This document shows, piece by piece, positions 5,470-7,934 of a stretch of DNA of 7,934 nucleotides. The position numbers and the translations under genes are program-made. Position 1 is the first letter of the stretch. Every line of letters starts with the position of its first letter. Origin of the DNA: an uncultured Caryophanales bacterium (GTDB lineage Bacteria; Bacillota_I; Bacilli_A; RF39; UBA660); NCBI GenBank assembly GCA_947303225.1, contig CAMYXG010000056.1:1-7934 (forward strand), read 5' to 3'. The notes beneath the pieces are model-generated. The model made no database searches, was not told where the DNA came from, and worked only from the letters and a program-made list of their open reading frames with translations.

Positions 5470-6636
5470 ATGAAATTTAAACGAATATTTTTAATTGTAT
5501 TAGATTCTTTAGGAGTAGGGGAGACAACGGATGCTGCTAGTTTTGGTGATACTGGTGCTAATACATTAGGTCATATTATTGAGAAATGTGATTTATTTAT
5601 TCCTAATTTAAAGAAAATAGGATTCTTAGATACTGTAAATATGAGTGATAATGATGATGTAGATGCTTACTATACGATAGCTAAACCAGTAAATGTTGGT
5701 AAAGATACTTTGAATGGTCATTATGAGATGGTTGGAATTAAAAATACTATTCCATTTCAAACATTTCAAGAAGGATTTACTTATGATATTCTAGCAGGAA
5801 TTGAAGATATTACTGGACGTAATGTTATTGGAAATATTCCTTGTAATGATGATTCTATTATTCAAGAATTGGGTGAAAGACAATATAATTATGGTTCTTT
5901 AATTATTTATACGTCTGCTGATTCTGATTTACAAGTTGCTGCTCATGAAGATTGTATTCCGATAGCTACTTTACATGATTATTGTGAAAGGATACGTTCT
6001 TTGACGATGCAAAAAAATTGGAAAATAGCTAGAGTTATTGCAAGACCATTTAATGGTACTCCAGGTCATTATAAATTTGTTCAAACGGGTAGGAGAGATT
6101 ATGCTGTAAAACCGCCTAGAAAAACTATTTTAGATTCGTTATCTGAGAATAACTATAGTGTTATTGGTGTTGGAAAGATTAATGATGTTTTTGATGGACA
6201 AGGAATTAATAAAATGATGAAAGCTTCTAATAATACGGAAGCAATTAATAAATTAACGGATATTATTGATAAGAATTTTACTGGATTATGTATGGTAAAC
6301 TTGTGTGATTTTGATTCTTTGTATGGACATACACGTGATGTTGAAGGATATGCTAAGGCTATTGAAGAGTTTGATGTAGATATTCCAATTATTTTAAATA
6401 AATTGGAATTGGATGATTTATTAATTATTACTGCTGATCATGGAAATGATCCTACATTTCAAGGAAATGGTCATACGAGAGAGAATGTTCCTGTCATTAT
6501 TTATAGTAGGAATTTTAAGGAACCAAAGAGATTACAGCCTTTAGAAACAATGGCTGATATAGGAGCAACAATTGCTGATAATTTTGATGTTGAATTACCT
6601 GAAATAGGTTCTTCTTTAATTGATGTATTAGAATAA
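5470..6636 (+). CDS. deoB: Phosphopentomutase
   Basis: DeoB is a manganese enzyme of the alkaline phosphatase superfamily that interconverts (deoxy)ribose 1-phosphate and (deoxy)ribose 5-phosphate, linking nucleoside phosphorylase products to central metabolism. The 388 residues are the family length. Conserved sites follow the characterised Bacillus enzyme in order and spacing: D12 (LDSLGVGE), the phosphorylated Thr T80 (GKDTLNGHYE), D151 (TSADSDLQ), D282 and H287 (DFDSLYGH), D323 and H324 (TADHGND) and H335 (GNGHTRE). The cap domain occupies about residues 100-215. It follows xerD by 15 bases and ends in a terminator. The purine-nucleoside phosphorylase gene that often comes next in Bacilli is absent here. 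I see no damage; the enzyme should be functional. Confidence 0.97.
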   Translation: MKFKRIFLIVLDSLGVGETTDAASFGDTGANTLGHIIEKCDLFIPNLKKIGFLDTVNMSDNDDVDAYYTIAKPVNVGKDTLNGHYEMVGIKNTIPFQTFQEGFTYDILAGIEDITGRNVIGNIPCNDDSIIQELGERQYNYGSLIIYTSADSDLQVAAHEDCIPIATLHDYCERIRSLTMQKNWKIARVIARPFNGTPGHYKFVQTGRRDYAVKPPRKTILDSLSENNYSVIGVGKINDVFDGQGINKMMKASNNTEAINKLTDIIDKNFTGLCMVNLCDFDSLYGHTRDVEGYAKAIEEFDVDIPIILNKLELDDLLIITADHGNDPTFQGNGHTRENVPVIIYSRNFKEPKRLQPLETMADIGATIADNFDVELPEIGSSLIDVLE

Positions 6637-6661
6637 AAATTATCATTTGATAATTTTTTTC
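6636..6661 (+). terminator. Intrinsic terminator after deoB
   Basis: An AT-rich 9-bp stem AAAATTATC (6636-6644) with GATAATTTT (6649-6657) has a 4-nt loop and a T run to about 6661. It begins at the deoB stop codon. It ends the plus-strand cluster and separates it from the next gene. Confidence 0.75.
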
Positions 6662-6713
6662 TTTACAGCTATTTACATATTTTTTTAATTTCTTACTTTT
6701 TGTTTTTTTATGA

Positions 6714-6724
6714 TATGATACAAT
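6714..6724 (+). promoter_or_regulatory. Possible -10 region of the zinc-ribbon membrane protein gene
   Basis: Overlapping TATGAT (6714-6719) and TACAAT (6719-6724) resemble -10 boxes, located 20-30 bases before the ATG at 6744. No good -35 is visible at 16-18 bases, only T-rich sequence. A promoter is needed here because a terminator precedes the gene, but the exact box is uncertain. Confidence 0.35.
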
Positions 6725-6743
6725 TAGTGTGGGAGTGTGTGAT

Positions 6744-7556
6744 ATGATTCAAATACGTTGTACAAATTGTGATAAAGATTTTTCTATTGATAAAGATAAA
6801 TGTCCTTATTGTGGAGACCCAGTTAATATTACTTCAAAGTTTTATTGTGGTGATTGCGAACAAGAAATAAATATTAATGAACAATTTTGCCATAATTGTA
6901 ATAAGACTCCAAAAGAAGTAATTATTCGTTCAAAAGATGGAAAGAATATTCGAACATCTTTTGTTACCCCATCTGATGAGTTCAATCATTCTGTTGATGA
7001 AAAACATCAAGAGTATAGTCCTCTTTTAGTAGCTTTTTTGAAATATTTATTCATTGCAGGTACTTTTGCTATTTTTGTTTATTTTATCATTTTTGTAGTA
7101 GTTTTTTTTACTGATTATCAAAATAGAAGTCATAAAGACTCTATGGATGAATCAAATAAAGAAGTATTTATTAGTGTTGCTCATGATTATATTAATTCTG
7201 TTAAAAAGGTTGTTAGTTCTAATCCAGAATTATTAATGTGTGAAAATCATGTTTCTATTAGAGATGCTTCTGTTGGAGATTATTATGTTTCTATTAATAA
7301 CAATAATAATAATGAATCTTTATTTTCAGGAATTAGATCGAATAGTGGTTATATTGTCATACATAAGAAAGCAACTAAAGGTAATCCAATTTATTCATAT
7401 TCCATTTATATGGTTGATATGTATGATACTGGATTAGCAAATGATACTATGGAAGAATATTTAAATATGTCTACTGAATTATATAATTATTTAAGTCGTA
7501 GAAATCGTCCCGATGATGATTCGATTCAAGAATGTGAATATTTTATAAAGAAATAG
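6744..7556 (+). CDS. Membrane protein with two N-terminal zinc-ribbon motifs, one TM helix and an outside domain
   Basis: Function unknown. The 270-residue product begins with two Cys4 modules, C6xxC9...C20xxC23 and C35xxC38...C49xxC52, which look like zinc ribbons or rubredoxin-like knuckles. A charged linker follows (about 53-92), then one hydrophobic helix (about 95-122), then an outside domain (123-270) with an amphipathic helix (AHDYINSVKKVV), strand-rich sequence and a run of six Asn (185-190). The positive-inside pattern and cysteines suggest the ribbons are cytoplasmic. Zinc-ribbon plus single-TM proteins are widespread in Bacillota and usually of unknown role; the helix-then-strands ectodomain is faintly pilin-like, which I do not claim. 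I chose ATG 6744, preceded by GGGAGTG six bases away; the in-frame GTG at 6729 lies upstream of that site. The gene is flanked by terminators and so is probably expressed alone. Confidence 0.88.
   Translation: MIQIRCTNCDKDFSIDKDKCPYCGDPVNITSKFYCGDCEQEININEQFCHNCNKTPKEVIIRSKDGKNIRTSFVTPSDEFNHSVDEKHQEYSPLLVAFLKYLFIAGTFAIFVYFIIFVVVFFTDYQNRSHKDSMDESNKEVFISVAHDYINSVKKVVSSNPELLMCENHVSIRDASVGDYYVSINNNNNNESLFSGIRSNSGYIVIHKKATKGNPIYSYSIYMVDMYDTGLANDTMEEYLNMSTELYNYLSRRNRPDDDSIQECEYFIKK
7296..7313 (+). repeat. AAT trinucleotide tract encoding six Asn
   Basis: AAT AAC AAT AAT AAT AAT within the outside domain of the zinc-ribbon membrane protein. A length change by one unit would keep the frame. At five AAT units plus one AAC it is a minor tract and may simply reflect the AT-rich base composition. 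Confidence 0.7.
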
Positions 7557-7586
7557 TAGGGGAGTATACTAATATTTAATCAAATT

Positions 7587-7629
7587 AAAAGAAGAAATTA
7601 CAGTTAATTACTTTTTATTTCTTCTTTTT
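7587..7629. terminator. Bidirectional hairpin terminator between the zinc-ribbon gene and the small minus-strand ORF
   Basis: A perfect 12-bp stem AAAAGAAGAAAT (7587-7598) with ATTTCTTCTTTT (7617-7628) has an 18-nt interior, followed by T on the plus strand (7625-7629) and TTTT on the minus strand. The interior contains a further AATTA/TAATT inverted repeat. The stop codon of the minus-strand ORF falls inside the interior, as at the rarA terminator. Confidence 0.7.
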
Positions 7630-7795
7630 CTATTTCAATATTTTCTGAATTTACTTCATATTCATTATCTGTTATAATTGATCCACTATTTTCAAAAGTA
7701 GGATAAACAATAGGGGGTGTTTCCTCTACTGATTTGATTCCCCTATTCTTTTTTGATTTTTTTGTACTTTTATTATCTATTATTTTCTTTCTCAT
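7604..7795 (-). CDS. Hypothetical small charged protein, 63 residues
   Basis: Not recognised. The product has a lysine-rich N-terminus (MRKKIIDNKSTKKSKKNR), a short Pro-containing middle (VEETPPIVYP) and a Glu/Asn-rich tail, with no signal peptide, membrane helix or cysteine, so it is probably a largely disordered cytoplasmic protein. In favour of a real gene: the amino-acid pattern is not that of a shadow frame, a stem-loop terminator lies exactly at its end, and AGAAAGG occurs upstream of the ATG. Against: that ribosome site is about 12 bases away, the promoter (a TATAAT on the minus strand near 7875-7880) lacks a clear -35, and no neighbour explains it. It is short enough to be chance. Confidence 0.42.
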   Translation of the reverse strand: MRKKIIDNKSTKKSKKNRGIKSVEETPPIVYPTFENSGSIITDNEYEVNSENIEIEKEEIKSN

Positions 7796-7934
7796 TCTAT
7801 TCTCTTACCTTTCTATTTTTATTCTATTATTAGTCTTTTCTATTATTATCTTTTTATGTATTATTACTTATTTTATTATAGATAAATTGATTAGAATGAA
7901 TTTAGATGAATAACTATCCATCTTACTAAAGATA
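7796..7934. other. AT-rich intergenic end of window, no gene seen
   Basis: This stretch is almost entirely A/T with T-rich low-complexity runs. The only signal is a minus-strand TATAAT near 7875-7880 that might serve the small ORF. No ORF, RNA structure or repeat unit stands out. Confidence 0.5.

Noticed and set aside
7240..7437. Plus-strand 65-codon frame inside the zinc-ribbon membrane protein gene
   Set aside because: It overlaps in another frame, is rich in Ile/Met/Leu and includes the AAT repeat read out of frame; no independent start signal.
1..7934. CRISPR array, tRNA, rRNA or insertion sequence
   Set aside because: No regularly spaced repeats, cloverleaf sequences, rRNA segments, transposase or terminal inverted repeats are visible anywhere in the window.

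Overview
The window is AT-rich DNA that uses the standard bacterial code (Trp as TGG, every assigned stop is TAA) and has Shine-Dalgarno sites of the GGAGG/GGTGAT kind. Gene content and order (rarA next to a structured RNA, and xerD followed by deoB) point to Bacillota of the Bacilli/Erysipelotrichia/RF39-like sort, probably an uncultured gut lineage. This placement is an inference from composition and synteny, not from a marker gene.

Layout. (1) Positions 2-655 (+) are the 3' end of an exported, cysteine-containing surface protein, possibly type IV pilin-like, ending at a terminator shared with the converging rarA. (2) On the minus strand, a small bacterial PH-domain protein (2036-2440) is followed by the replication-recombination ATPase RarA (753-1979); a terminator-like hairpin lies between them. 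(3) A divergent intergenic region (2441-2709) holds a minus-strand promoter for the PH gene and a near-consensus plus-strand promoter. The latter drives a structured RNA of about 170 nt ending in a strong intrinsic terminator, which sits directly in front of the ribosome binding site of the next gene. (4) A plus-strand cluster follows: M20-family metallopeptidase/deacylase (2710-3762), GNAT acetyltransferase (3764-4504), tyrosine recombinase XerD (4567-5454) and phosphopentomutase DeoB (5470-6636). It ends at a terminator, and xerD-deoB appears to have its own internal promoter. (5) A single-gene unit (6744-7556) encodes a membrane protein with two cytoplasmic zinc-ribbon-like Cys4 motifs and an outside domain. 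(6) A probable 63-residue minus-strand ORF converges on it across another bidirectional terminator. The last ~140 bases show no gene.

Most genes are chromosomal housekeeping (fork repair, chromosome dimer resolution, pentose phosphate/nucleoside salvage). The least explained element is the RNA at about 2526-2695. It could be a stand-alone small RNA, with 6S RNA the first hypothesis because in Bacillus subtilis 6S-1 lies beside rarA, or a regulatory leader controlling the M20/GNAT pair by premature termination. I see no mobile element, CRISPR array, tRNA or rRNA.
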